64,000 bases of DNA from Malachius bipustulatus (GCA_910589415.1 OU342636.1:8104437-8168436), one strand, 5' to 3'. Shown: positions 45,755 through 57,332, counted from the first letter of the stretch. Numbers and translations: made by a program. The notes: generated from the sequence alone by a model not told the origin.

Positions 45755-47456
45755 TTTATTTGTTTTGTTTCTTTGTCGCTAGATACGGGAATCGGTTTTT
45801 AGGTCCCTGATGCTGCAGCCATTTAGGCTTATTGCTTATTGTATCTTTCCGTAGCTCCATTTCCATTGGTTCATGGCTATTCAAATAACTCTGTACCCTT
45901 CACAAGGTTCAGAAGTTTGCTTGCCAAGGCTTTCCCCGACATCATGTCATTGGTATTGTTTCCCATGATTGAGTGTCGGGTTCGATTGGGCTCTCAAAGA
46001 TTACATGGAAAGCTGTTTCGTCTTCCTCATCGCATAGTCTGCATGTTGGTTTTCCATTGAAAATGCCCAGCTTCTTCAGGTGTTGTCTCAGGTGGCAGTG
46101 TCCTGTAAGAAGTCCCACCACTGTTTTAACTTGCATTCTGTTTAAGTGCAGTAGTTCATTGGCAAGTTTTGGAGCTGGTTCTTTGACCAATAACTTGCTA
46201 TGTTTGTTACCTGGTATGTGGTTCCAATATGCTTTGTGTTGGTTACTTGTCCAACTAGCTATCGCGCCACGCATCATCTTTTTGGTAGTTCCAAACATTG
46301 GTTCTGGTCCTTTGAAGACGTCTGCCGCGCCCCTTTGGCCAGTTCATCCGCCGTTTCGTTACCAACTACTCCTCGGTGACCCGGTACCCAAACAAGTGTT
46401 ACCTTTTGTTTTGTTTTGCCAGATCGTTGAGGTCGTTGATACATTCCAATACCAGTTTTGATTTGGTTTTGTAGATTGCAAGAGCTTTCAGGCTGGCCTG
46501 GCTGTCGGAGAGTATGAAGATTTCCCTTTTCTTATAGTTCCTTCTCATACATTCTCTGACACATTGCTGTATTGCATGTATTTCAGCTTGCATGATTGTG
46601 GTGTGCTTCCCCAGTGATACAGACATGCTGTATCTGGGGGACACTCCATACAAACCGGCTCCTGCTTCTACGTCTGTTTTGGAACCGTCTGTGTACCAGA
46701 TCAGTCCTCTTTTCAGACATAGCTCTTCCATTTGTTTCCATTCTTCCCAGTCGATTAGGACTTTGAAGCTTTTCTCAAATGTGATTTTTGGGATCATCCC
46801 ATCAGAGTGCATCACAAGTAATGGGTTATTGATGAAATGAGCTATTCTGGAGTGACCTAGTGGTCCAAGTTTACTCCAGTTGTTATTTTGTTCCAGCCTA
46901 TATGCCCCTATCCTCGCCTCGCTTTTGATATGTATATCAAGAGGAGGTAGGTTTAGTAGCTTCTAGGGCTGCTGTTGATGTGATGTTCATGGCTCCCGTT
47001 ATGCACAGGCATGCCATTCTTTGAACACCTTGGAGTTTCATATTAGTCTGTCTCTGGCTGGTTTTGGGCCACCAGATCAGGCATCCATATGTCATTATGG
47101 GTCTGATCACGACTGTGTATAGCCAGTGAACCACATATGTGGTTTTAGGCCCCATGTTTTTGCAAAGGACCTTCTGCATGACATCAATTTGCTTTTATCT
47201 ATGGTCTTCTGCAGGTGTGAGTTCCATGTCAGTTTTGTATCCAGGTTAATTCCTAGATATTTGACCTGGTTGCTCACCGCAGTTGTTCGTTGAAGAAATA
47301 TGGTAGTTTTCACTCCATATTTCGTCTTTTGGTGAAGGGTACCAGTGCCGTTTTTGTTGGGTTTACTCTTAGCCCCACCTTATGGCACTATTCCTCCACA
47401 AAATTCAGAGCTCTCTGCATGAGTTCTGATACGGTTTTGTCATGTTTCCCCAGGAT
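45755..47456 (-). mobile_element. 5'-truncated LINE with RNase H and CCHC C-terminus (LOA-like)
   Basis: Reading leftward: end of the reverse transcriptase (KVGLRVNPTKTALVPF near 47360, VKYLGINLDTKLTW near 47260), RNase H (WYTDGSKT near 46690, MQAEIHAIQQC near 46580, LSDSQASLKAL near 46505), then LTGHCHLRQHLKKLGI and a CRLCDEEDETAFHVIF knuckle (near 46040) before the end of ORF2. Several frameshifts and stops. RNase H plus the terminal knuckle fits LOA/I-type LINEs. An A/C-rich 3' end abuts the left 194-bp repeat and the truncated 5' end abuts the right copy. Confidence 0.75.
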
Positions 47457-47650
47457 TCAGAATTTCAACATCTCTCTGACTTGAAATTTTTCAATATTGC
47501 ATAGTTTTACTATTAGAATCATCTTTTCGGCAAAGTTTTGGATTAGGTACCTGTAATATATCTTTGAAAATTTTTCATTCGTAGTTTTGGAGACATAGAT
47601 AATAAAAAACTTTCAACTTTTTTTTTTACAAGTCAACTCAAGTTTGTCTG
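47457..47650 (+). repeat. 194-bp direct repeat, right copy
   Basis: The partner of 45561-45754. Neither copy has TG...CA ends, so they are not LTRs. They behave as an unusually long target-site duplication. Confidence 0.75.
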
Positions 47651-48956
47651 AGAAACCAATTAAAAAAAAACGAATTAAAATATAAATTTTTGACTTTTAT
47701 ATTGTTAATGTAACTACAGATGAAGATTTTTGAAGTTGAATTTTTTTAAATTTTAGTATTGAAAGGAGTGGAGACCCCAAAATCGAAAATTGTGTGTCGA
47801 TTAATAAGGTTTCGAAGGGAAAATTGTTTTAATTATTAATATTCATTTTATGTAAAAGTTATCCTTTATAAAATGTTCTGGGAAATTTTGCTGGGATAAT
47901 AACATTTGAGTCTGAGCACATTTTTTGGCATAAATTTTGACATTTGAGATCCCGTAATAATTTTTTAGATGAAATGTTAGATTAATTACGTATTTTTAAA
48001 AAATGATTTTATTCTTAATGAAAGCACTTGACATTATGAATCACAGTTTTTTTATCTTTAGCAAAATCCAGATGGGCCAAAATTGTTTATATTTTTTCTT
48101 CTCATTTGTCGGTATTTTTTCTCCATGTTCCAACGAAAACAAACACATCTAGTCGCCCGTGATCACTATCAGTTTCCTTGTACTTACCTAAAGGCTTTCG
48201 TTGGACGACGGACCTGAAGTGGTTGGTTGGTTGGTCTAATTTCGAGACAGCACCATTATATTTTATCCTATTATTCATAGACCAGATTCGTAAATGGAAA
48301 ATAGGAAAATCGAGTCTAAGAATTTCCAAAAAGAAAATTTTGTAAAACCGTATAAGAAACTAAAATTTGTTTCAACAACACCGAGTGTAGTTTTGAACTT
48401 ATGTCTGGTATAATAGTAGGGCTCCATCTTGTTTGTGTAGTTTACGATTGACGTTTTGAATATTTCGAATTCTCGTGAGACCAAAATCAGCGAGTTTTTC
48501 AAATTTGTAGCCGCATCTTGCCTTTCGTCTTATTAATATTCATTTTCACTTTCTGTCAAAAAAGTGCAAACAAATTTTGTCGAGTACGATCCTCTGATTC
48601 CCGGATTTACAATAAAAATTATTCTTGCAATTCTAGCAAAAAACTCGTAAATTCGCATTTTGGGAGTTTTGAAAATCATTTAGAATGGATTTTGATATTT
48701 TTTAGGAAAACAGGTGCCCACAACACAATTATTGTAAAGTACTCTACAAGTTTTAAATTTGAACAGCTTTTGCACTTTTTGTGAAACTAAGTATGCTTAA
48801 AAGTGTGATTAAAGGAGCTCTTTTCATAGCATTTTCCTGTACTTTTCGAATTCAATACAGGTTTTAGTCACAGCTTAATAAAAGTAACGCACAAATGCTT
48901 TGAAAGAAGTGATAATTATAGCGCACATTTATCTGACTGTGATATTACTGTGATGC
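47651..48956. other. Unassigned DNA
   Basis: No supportable exon or repeat. Open frames near 48102-48502 and 48518-48784 lack motifs. Confidence 0.35.
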
Positions 48957-48969
48957 AAATATAATTTAA

Positions 48970-49219
48970 TGCCGCCTGTGCTTGGAGGATGATGAAACAG
49001 CAAAACACGTCCTATGTAAGTGTCCCGTTTTGGGAAAGACCAGACTACAAATCTTCGGAAGAGACTTTCTCACCCAGGAGGACCTAGATGGTCAGCTTCC
49101 TCAAAGAGGCTGTCCTGATGGGGTTGATGTAGCACGACGATGTGAGCCACAATAGACCTACGGTCTCAGTGGAGGTGTTACAATGGCCCACTCACGATAA
49201 AAATAATCTAATCTAATCT
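48970..49219 (+). mobile_element. 250-bp LINE 3' fragment with 13-bp target duplication
   Basis: It encodes CRLCLEDDETAKHVLCKC, the terminal CCHC knuckle of an ORF2 like that at 45755-47456, then a short 3' UTR ending in TAATC repeats. The string AAATATAATTTAA lies at 48957-48969 and 49220-49232, a clean target duplication, so this is an extreme 5' truncation. Confidence 0.8.
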
Positions 49220-49579
49220 AAATATAATTTAAATAATTGTATTATTATGATATAAATGTCATATCAACGAGTGATATTGGTGTAACGTCGCATAAATATC
49301 AGATTTACATAACATTTCGATTACATCTTTGTTATAGCTACTTTACGTTGTAAAATTACGTTTGGATTACATTAATATATATTCGTGTTATATTTACATT
49401 ACAGTGATATCACAGTTAGATAACTGTGCGTTGTAATTAAGGGCGAAGAAAGACCACTTCTCTTAAAGCACTTGTGCGTTACAAAATATATATAAAAAAA
49501 ATATTTGTTATTTCACAAAACTGGTTTGCTATATAGGATACCAGTTTAACCAATGAAGCATGTTCCAATTGTACGTATA

Positions 49580-50327
49580 CAGTGCGCGAGAAAAGTAAGG
49601 AATAAATTCGATAAAACGGAGAGGGCTGTTGTTTTGAAAAAAAAAAAAAAAACAGGTCGATTTTGTTTTTGAGTTGTTCAACTTTTGACATAATATTGGG
49701 GTATACGCAGGGTGATGCGCGAAAAAGTGGTGACGTCATCGCTATTTTTTTTTAAATGACAACCATTACTTTTTATTCCATTTTTTGATACTTCATTCCT
49801 CCCTTCATTTTGTAACCTTAAACGACGAAATTTCTGTGAAAATAACTTAATTTGGAGAGATTCAATTTAATAGACAGATTTAATAGATTTAAATTAATTT
49901 AATTTAACAGATTTAATTTATTAGACTTAATTTAATAGACAGATCTTATAAAATTACCTTGGAAACAGTCATTTTTATTTTTTATTTTTTTTCTATTGTT
50001 AATGTTCCGATTTTCACATCAGTAAAAAATGCACAATTTCGACTCACAAGCTGTTTTCTCAGAAATTTCCTTATTTAAGGTTACAAATTGATTACATTAC
50101 CGTATTGGCAATTAAATGAACTATCAAAAAATGGAATAAACAATAAGGGTTGCCATTTAAAAATAATGCCGATGACGTCACCACTTTTTCGCGCATCTCC
50201 CTGTATACCCCAATATTATGTCAAAAGTTGAACAACTCAAAAACAAAATCGACCTGTTTTTTTATTTTTTCAAAACAATAGCCCTCTCCGTTTTATCGAA
50301 TTTATTCCTTACTTTTCTCGCGCACTG
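49580..50327. mobile_element. Concentric palindrome with equal shell arms
   Basis: The shell ends are CAGTGCGCGAGAAAAGTAAG and its inverse ending at 50327, flanked by TATA. Arms are 49580-49705 and 50204-50327. The core (about 49706-50203) has its own ends CAGGGTGATGCGCG and CGCGCATCTCCCTG plus GGTGACGTCATCG and inverse. A degenerate TTTAATAGAC tandem lies at 49865-49945. No protein. Confidence 0.8.
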
Positions 50328-51459
50328 TATAATTATTGAACAAATACTTTGACTAATTATTATTACACGTTTATTCTCGTTTATTAACACCGAGTAGTGA
50401 AAACATTTATACAAACTTCTCGAATCGTTCGTAGGTACATACTGTGAATTTCAGAAAATACAAGTTCTCGCGTAATTTTGTTAAAACAAACAAAATTACA
50501 TCTAAACAATATGACAACAAAACAAAGAATTTGAACATTATCAAGTTCTAGGTATACAATTTTGCTTATGTCTCTTTTGGCCCGAATAATGGAAATAACG
50601 AAGATGAAGAAGAAAAACAAACTCACCCCTAAATCAAAGATGGCGGACCACGCCTAGGGAGAAGGAGGATTTGTAATAAGTTTGTAATTCAAGATGTCAA
50701 TACTTAAGTCAGGTAAAATGAATTGGAATCAGAAAATTTTGCCATCCCTTGATTTTTTGGCAAAGTATACGCTGTTGAAAGTATTTCACGACTTACCGAA
50801 CTTTGTCGCATTCCTGGACGAGAATAGTTAATTGCAAGAAAAGTATTTTTCATAAAATTTGTTGCAAATTGTATAAGGAATAACTTTACTACTCAAACAT
50901 GGCACATTTTTCGCGAGAAAAATAGTGAAAAAGTGCAAAATTTGCATTTCAACCTCGTCGATGGAGTTTATTATGGATAATATTTGTTATAAAAAATAAC
51001 CTAATATCGAAAAAAAAACTATATTAACATAAAAGGTAGAGAATTAAATTACTCACAAATTTTAATAATAATGTTTTTACCAAAAACTCAAAACTACTGA
51101 GATAATGAGAAAAGACCAACTCACCTCCTAAATTCAAGATAACGGACAACTCCTGTGGTAATTTGTAATATTTTCTACTTTAAATATTTCCCAGGAGGGG
51201 GAAATAAAACTGTATCAAAAAATTTCTGCAACCAAATATTTTTTGAGCCCAGTCATTTTAGACTTAAAATGACTGGGCTAACAGAAATTTGCAAGTTCTA
51301 ACAGAGAGTAAAGATAATGCTGTTAGCCCTAGACAGTCTCAGGCTGAAATTAGCTGGAAATAGAGTTCCCACAAACCCTGGACAAACTAGCTGAACTCTA
51401 TCTAACACTGCGTAATACTGATATGGTTTAAAGGGCAAGGTAAAAGATAAGTAACTCTG
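50328..51459. other. Unassigned DNA
   Basis: AT-rich. 51240-51290 carries a short inverted pair (GCCCAGTCATTTTA / TAAAATGACTGGGC). Nothing else is supported. Confidence 0.35.
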
Positions 51460-52080
51460 AATAGCGGATCAACTTGCCAGACGGGACTTAAAATTAAGTC
51501 CTGTTTCAATGAACCAATTTTGCCTCTGGCACTAATTGCTACCGGAGAGCTAAAATATATACCATGTCAAGAACGTGTCAAAATATGGTGAAACCTGAAG
51601 ACATGCCACCACGGCAGGACAGCAAACACTAACCGTGATCAGAAAAGGGTTAAATCCTTCTCTCAGTTGTCCACAGAACAAACCTAGCAGTGAATTGCCA
51701 TTTTTATAATTAATCACTTTCATGTCAAGAGTAACTAAATTCCTATATTTTCTTCCACCTTGAATCGATATCTTCCAGTATCAAGTATTGTTCAGTATCA
51801 TACCCATGCATGGTAAGACTTTTAATAAGAATATACTCTGGTCACTGCACGCTAAACAAACATGTTCACACCATTGGTGTAAGACAAGACCCGAAATGAA
51901 GAGGTTGTACAAAACTGTAGAGCATGTGCTTTACCATTGTCCAACCCTTCGTCAATATTAGTAACCCATATTGCGGGAAGTCGACAATCGGGTGGTTGGA
52001 TAATGTGAAGGCAATAGGGGCTTGTCCACTTTGGAGGAGGTACAAAAATTTCCACAGAGGCCTAGTTGCTGGTAAGAAGT
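51460..52080 (+). pseudogene. Degenerate LINE ORF2 C-terminus
   Basis: ADQLARRDL (near 51466) resembles the end of an RNase H domain, and CSHHWCKTRPEM...TVEHVLYHCPTLRQY (near 51865-51955) resembles the terminal CCHC knuckle of LOA/I-type LINEs. Several stops lie between them. The family is uncertain. Confidence 0.5.
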
Positions 52081-52165
52081 CACCCTCTCTGTCCTAATCC
52101 AGACCTAGAAATTGGCTAACATCGCGATACACCAAACTACCCTATGCGACCCATCCGTTGTGATC

Positions 52166-52416
52166 AGCTCAGTGAAGTTGGCACCCCTAAGTGCGAATTT
52201 TTATATAATACACACGGTATTCGTTTGCCCGTCATTTGTTCACGTTTTCCCAATAAAAAAAAATGCCGTCAATGTTTTAAATTTGGTCCTAACTTTTTTT
52301 TGGAGGGGTGGGCAAACGGAAATTTTGGTTGGACAAACGTGGACAAATCTTGGACAAAAAAATGCCATTTGCACTAAAAAAAAATTGCACTTTAGGGGTG
52401 CCAATTCCACTGAGCT
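52166..52416. mobile_element. 251-bp MITE with 9-bp target duplication
   Basis: GTTGTGATC occurs at 52157-52165 and 52417-52425. Between them AGCTCAGTGAAGTTGGCACC is mirrored by the inverse ending CACTGAGCT, with about 40 bp pairing. Nine-base duplications are typical of Mutator-like (MULE) elements. The open frames inside are not protein-like. Confidence 0.8.
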
Positions 52417-52425
52417 GTTGTGATC

Positions 52426-53150
52426 CGCTGCACTAGACTAGAGACGACATGAGATATTGTTTCCAAATCGTCAACATACTTTCTCTAAGAAGATATAAAA
52501 ATGATCGTATTCACCTTGTTTTGTAAACCTCTTTATGAGCACTCGTTTCTATTTAAGTGGGTAACTTTTTTGTCCCTTTTAAGACCCGTGTTCTAGTCTA
52601 GCGCCATAGTGGCTGGAAGCTGCTCAATTGATAGTCGGGTTTCATTTTATTTATTGGAGTTTGGAGCGCCTATAGCGTCTGAAATTTAAACATATCGATA
52701 GTTATTCCATTACAACAAACTGATTCTTGGCATTTTGAATTTGTTCACGCATGCGCTGTCAATAGTGGACAATATTTGAAAACCGAACTTCTCACTTCAT
52801 GCGCGTCATAAATCCATTTTAAAAGGGTTTGCTGCATATTTAATTCGATGTCTTATTAAGTAAGTCGGGTTTGGTTTTTGAAAGGCCGTATCAGACACGA
52901 GCTGGAAAAAAGAAAAATAATAAAAAAATAATATTTGTGCACAGATTTATAATATCTCTATTCAATTATTTTTTTTTACAGATTTTTCTTCTAGAACTAA
53001 TATCACTCTAATCGCATTTATAAATAATGCGGTGGTGACCCATCAATTCGTCGCCCCGTTCAAGATTAGTAAGCAATAAAGCAGCACGGGCAGTTTTTAT
53101 GGTGTTGATGGTAGTGATATATCAGTGCTTCACCAAACAATTCGTGGTGA
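52426..53150. other. DNA upstream of a signal-peptide exon, with candidate splice acceptor
   Basis: A good acceptor, a T-rich tract then TTTACAG, ends at 52981 (a second AG at 52993). If used, a 5' UTR of about 160 bases would precede the ATG at 53151. 52560-52860 has no motif that I can name. Confidence 0.35.
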
Positions 53151-53326
53151 ATGAAGAAGACACGGTTCTCCCCCCTGGTGCTGGTGCTAGTGGAGCTACT
53201 AACCGCCCTCTCCGCGGGGGTGGTTTGTCAAGATCTGCTTGCTGTTCGCACGCTACCCGATGGTGAAGTTGAGACCAGATTGCGGTATAAAGGGTTTGCA
53301 GCTAAGGAGACTACGGTGGGAAAAAA
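53151..53326 (+). CDS. Candidate signal-peptide coding exon of an unidentified secreted or membrane protein
   Basis: ATG at 53151 opens 58 codons plus two bases before the donor GTGAGTT (GT at 53327). The product begins MKKTRFSPLVLVLVELLTAL: basic start, hydrophobic core, then SAGVVCQ, a normal signal-peptidase site. The mature start contains TLPDGEVETRLRYKGF. GC content and codon use are clearly higher than in the flanking DNA. The in-frame TGA directly after the donor fits an exon end. No next exon in matching phase was found in the window. The protein family is not recognised. Confidence 0.55.
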
Positions 53327-53762
53327 GTGAGTTATTTCTTATGTCAGATATATTTACACTCTATATAAATTTTCTGTCCCTCGTTATATTCTAATTTTTG
53401 GGATATATGCACATGTCAAAATAACATGAATATATTTTTTTAAGTTTAATCAGATGAAAGAATCAATAAAGAAAAAGATGGTGAGTTCCCCTATAAAATG
53501 CGTGTAATAAAAATATTAAGGAGCTTTTATATTGAGGAATTGCCAGAGAGGTAATGAAGGTAATGTCAGAGCTTTTCAACCCCCAACTTCTAACTTAAAC
53601 CCTTATAGTAACAAAATAACTTTGCATAAAACTAAGTACGAATAATTGTAGTATATGAAATCTATGAAATCGTAAAAGTAAGTACGACACTACGAAGCAA
53701 CGTGACTACCCCTCTAAAAATATCTATATTTTTAGACTTAGCTACTTGACGAGAGCCGTCTG

Positions 53763-53817
53763 ATGCGGGATCTGTGGAAGTATCTCAGCCTCATGGGCTT
53801 ATTGTGCTTCCATATAG
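53763..53817 (+). CDS. Candidate alternative signal-peptide exon
   Basis: ATG at 53763 opens MRDLWKYLSLMGLLCFHI plus one base before the donor GTAGGT (GT at 53818). The product looks like a signal peptide core. An acceptor-like TTTTTAGACTTAG lies upstream at 53729-53741. It cannot be spliced in frame after the exon at 53151-53326 (phase 2 leads to a stop), so if real it is an alternative first coding exon or belongs to another gene. The evidence is slim. Confidence 0.3.
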
Positions 53818-53993
53818 GTAGGTTACTAGATGTATCGTAAAATATACAAGTAGTGTTTTAGTGTATTTTTTAACAAAAAAATACACTATTGAGGACGACA
53901 TCACTTTCCAAAAATCACCCAAACTCATCAAATGTCCACCGATCGTGACCCCCAGATCACGAAAAAGTAGTTTTCCAAAATTCACCTGCCCAC

Positions 53994-54056
53994 GATATAT
54001 ATATATATATTTATATATTTATATATATATTTATATATTTATATATTTATATATTT
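53994..54056. repeat. (AT)n / TATATTTA microsatellite
   Basis: About 60 bases of alternating AT with periodic TTTATATAT. Just upstream, TAGTGTATTTTTT and its inverse (53860-53889) form a hairpin. Confidence 0.85.
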
Positions 54057-54082
54057 CTCCAAAATCGCGAAATTTCGATTTT

Positions 54083-55640
54083 AAAAACGCTCCTGTGGCT
54101 TTATCTTTTAAGATTAGTGAACGAAATTTTGGGTCCTTGTAAAGCTTGGGAATGACGTTGGATTTTCGTTGAAAAACTTTCCAAAAGTCCCATCACTTCT
54201 ACAGGGTGTCCCTTCAAAATTCCAGGTATCCGGTTTTTGTCACCTCATTTCAGGTCGCAGTTTTCAATCTAGGAGACTGAAATTTTTGTGGAAGTAAGAT
54301 ATCCACAAGGAGTGGTCTGGTATTGCACTTGAGCAAAATCGATCGAGCCGTTTCAAAATGGCGGCCATTTTAATTTTTGGAAAAAGGACTATTTTTTGAA
54401 CCCCTGTATAAGCTAGATAAAAAAAGAGTTTTATATCAAATTCACAATATTGGAAGTAAATGACTTGAAATTTAATTTCATGCAATAAAATTTGCATTTT
54501 TTCTATTAATAAGCCAGTGGCGTGGGTAGGAAAAGGGTAAAAATGGCTAAATTTCTCCAACAATTTATGAGCACATTTTTGAAGTAATTAAACTGAAATT
54601 TTTACAGTAGACAACTATACTAATAGACTTAAGCCCTTGAGAATTTCAAAAAGTAAATAAGAAAAATGGCGGAGATATTCGATTTTTTTTTACATGATGT
54701 TTTTTATAAATTAATTTCTCTAAATTTTTAAAAACGCTCCTGTAGCTTCATCTTTCAAGATTAATGAACGAAATTTTTTACTCTTATCAACCTTAGGGCT
54801 GACGTTTGATTTTCGTAAAAAACATTTTCCTAGAGTTGTGTTACTTCTACAGGATGTCCCTCCGAATTTCAGAAAAAAAACCGTCCGTGAGGCACGGTTT
54901 CTGGTCGAAGTTTTCAATCTAGAGCGCTGAAATTTTTTTGGTAGTAAGATACCCTCAAGTAGTCGTCTGGTACTGTATTTGAGTAAAATAGGTAAAGACA
55001 TTCCAAAATGGCGGCCTTTTCAATTTTTGGAAAATGGCTAGATTTTGAACCCCTAAATAGGCAAGATCAAAAACTTTTAAACAAAATTAACAAGATTGGA
55101 ATAAACTTATTTGAAATTTGAGCTAATGCAGTACAATTTGCATCATTTCTATTAATAAGCCAGAGGCGTGGGTAGGAAAAGGGTAAAAATGTCTACATTT
55201 CTATAAACATTCATGAGCTTATTTTTGAAGGAATAGAACGGAAATTTTGATAGTAGACAACTATACTAATAGCATATTTAACCTTCAAAAATTTCAAGAA
55301 GCAAATATAAAAATGGCGGAGATATATTCGAATATTTTTAAATGATGTTTATTCCTCTAAAATTTCAAACTTTCGGTTTTAAAAACTCTCCTTTCAGTTT
55401 TTTCCGAATTTATTAAAGGTAGTGTAAAAAATAGTATTTTTCAAGTAAAGTTAGCCAGTGGCGGGCATAGGAAAAGGGACAAAATTGTAAAATTTTGCCA
55501 ATTTTTTTGATTTTTAAATTTAAAAATCCATTCTAAGGCACGTGTTGAAACGAAATGAAATGAAATTATCACAGAAAATTTTTCACATTAAAGCACTACG
55601 CTAACATGACATGACTATGGAAAATTTCAAAAAGCCAATA
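54083..55640 (+). repeat. Tandem repeat, about 650-bp period, 2.4 copies
   Basis: Units start at 54083, 54730 and 55381, each with AAAAACGCTCCTG or a close variant. Shared marks in order: TTCTACAGGRTGTCCCT, GTTTTCAATCTAG, CAAAATGGCGGCC, TTTCTATTAATAAGCCAG, GGTAGGAAAAGGG, GACAACTATACTAATAG and ATGGCGGAGATAT. The third unit is shortened and more diverged. No coding capacity. Open frames inside are not conserved between units. Confidence 0.8.
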
Positions 55641-55699
55641 ATTTAAAAAGCGGTGAAAATATTCATAATTGAATCGCATAAAAATACACTATTTCTGCG

Positions 55700-56960
55700 A
55701 TTGATGCGCAAGAAGGTTTTTTTCATTCTTCAATGTCTATTTTTCTGAGAGGTAGGCTGCTGAAATTTGACAAGTCTGGTTAATAGCACTTGGCGTCTTC
55801 TGTTAGTTGGTAGGGGCAGTTTTGTTGTGACTGATGGTTTGATAGGGTAGAGCTTTCGGAAGTTGTTTTGGTCCCATTGCTGCTTCCAGATGTCTTGTGT
55901 TGATTTTTTGATCTCGCTGATGATGCCTTCGGGAATTTTTATTGTCACTGCGGCGGATGTTGTGGATTTTGCGGCTTGTTTCGCTGACGAGTCAACTTCT
56001 TCATTCCCTTTTATTTTGCAGTGTGATTAGACGTAAATGAATTCAATTTTATATCCTTTAATGTCCAGGAGGCAGAGGGAGTCTTTCATATCCATCACTT
56101 AAGGATGTTTAGGCTACATATTCTTTACGGATGCGAGAGAGCTGAGCTGAGGGAATCGGTGCACAGGACGAACTTGCGTGAAAGGCTGATTGGCTCTGTG
56201 GAGAAGTGCTTTGCTGATAGCATAGAGTTCTGCTCTGTATATTGAGCTGGTATGAATGAACGAGCTTGGGATTTTGAGTTTGGGGTAAGAAAGGCTGCCC
56301 CTGTGAAGGAGTGGATTGATTTGGAGCCGTCTTTATATATGTATAAAGGTTTGTCTTTGGTAAAGGGAAGCTATGCTGTGGAAAGTGTTGCGGATTATGT
56401 CGGGGTGAGTGGTGGATTTGGGGAGCGCGGAAAGTTCTGTATTTATTTTGGGTTGCTGGTTTTGCCATGGAGGATATTTAGGAAAAAGAGTGTTTTTGCT
56501 AGGATAGATGTCGAGCATGGTGGATATAAGGAAACGCCTTACTCTTTTAGAGATAGGGGGAGCGATATGGATATGAGGTTTACGTTGATAGAGAGTTTGA
56601 AATCTGATAGAAGTAATCAGGGAGAAGTTAGGGTGTGATGGATTGTTAAATATTTTGGTGGAATATGTTAGGGTCAACTGAAGTCTTCTTATTTTTAGCG
56701 GACATCTAATGCTATCGATAGGGCTGGTTCTATAGACACCGAGTGTTATTCGTAAGGCTGTATTCTGAATGGTATCTAGGATTTTCATTTTGGTTTTGCA
56801 GGCTGTTGAATATACTATTGATCAATAATCTATTTTGGAGCGTATACTATTCAGTTTCCTACAGTCAGTTTTAAGAGAGAGGATGTGGGGTTTCCATGTT
56901 AGTTTGGAGTCAAAAATGAGTCCCAGGATTTTGGCTTCTTTGACTGCAAAATATGGGTGT
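55700..56960 (-). pseudogene. LINE ORF2 fragment, RT thumb and RNase H
   Basis: Reading leftward: AKILGLIFDSKLTWKPH (near 56940-56885), then TIQNTALRITLGVYRTSP (near 56770), a linker, KDGSKSIHSF of RNase H (near 56320) and SSSALSHP-type helix text near 56150. Stops and frameshifts break the frame repeatedly. The C-terminal part near 55950-55730 keeps LPLPTNRRRQVLLTRL, the last block of Jockey-type ORF2. An old copy. Confidence 0.65.
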
Positions 56961-57029
56961 TGTGTAGTGTAAGATTGATTGGTTCCTGTTGACTATTTCT
57001 GGTGAATATAGTATGCACTTGCTTTTCAG

Positions 57030-57332
57030 AGCTGAGAAGAGTCAATAGTTTTCTAGAGCTACAACAACAAAAATATGTGTTCCAAACAATGTCTGGTGCT
57101 TGTCTACATAGCCGAAGAACTGTATGTCTCGACCATAATAATGACCAGACTACACCGATTGAAATAACCGTTAAAATTAAATTATTACAAGGCGTTCCTA
57201 TTAAGACAATCCAGTTTGTTAAAAAAATATCTGGAGCTGTGTCACGCAAATGATATTGTAGTAGGTACGAAAACGTGTAACATGCTTTTACGATCGCATT
57301 GATGGAACGCGCGTACAAGAATATAAAGAGAG
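57030..57332 (+). pseudogene. Broken exon-like segment, tentative Argonaute-type N-domain remnant
   Basis: Bounded by an acceptor GCTTTTCAG (to 57029) and a donor GTAAGTT (GT at 57333). The first frame, to a TGA at 57251-57253, reads QQQKYVFQTMSG...TTPIEITVKIKLLQGVPIK and TIQFVKKI. After a shift, VTCFYDRIDGTRVQEYKE leads to the donor. The pattern KYVF..., a strand ITVKIK, then QFV..I is reminiscent of the N domain of Argonaute/Piwi proteins, but this is from memory and weak. Two frame breaks suggest a pseudogene or a foreign fragment. Confidence 0.2.

Noticed and set aside
45561..47650. The 194-bp direct repeats as LTRs of a retrovirus-like element
   Set aside because: No TG...CA ends, no primer-binding site or polypurine tract, and the DNA between them is a non-LTR ORF2 fragment in one orientation.
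56899..57318. 139-codon minus-strand open frame
   Set aside because: Antisense to the exon-like segment at 57030-57332 and to a LINE fragment; no motif, hydrophobic random-like composition.
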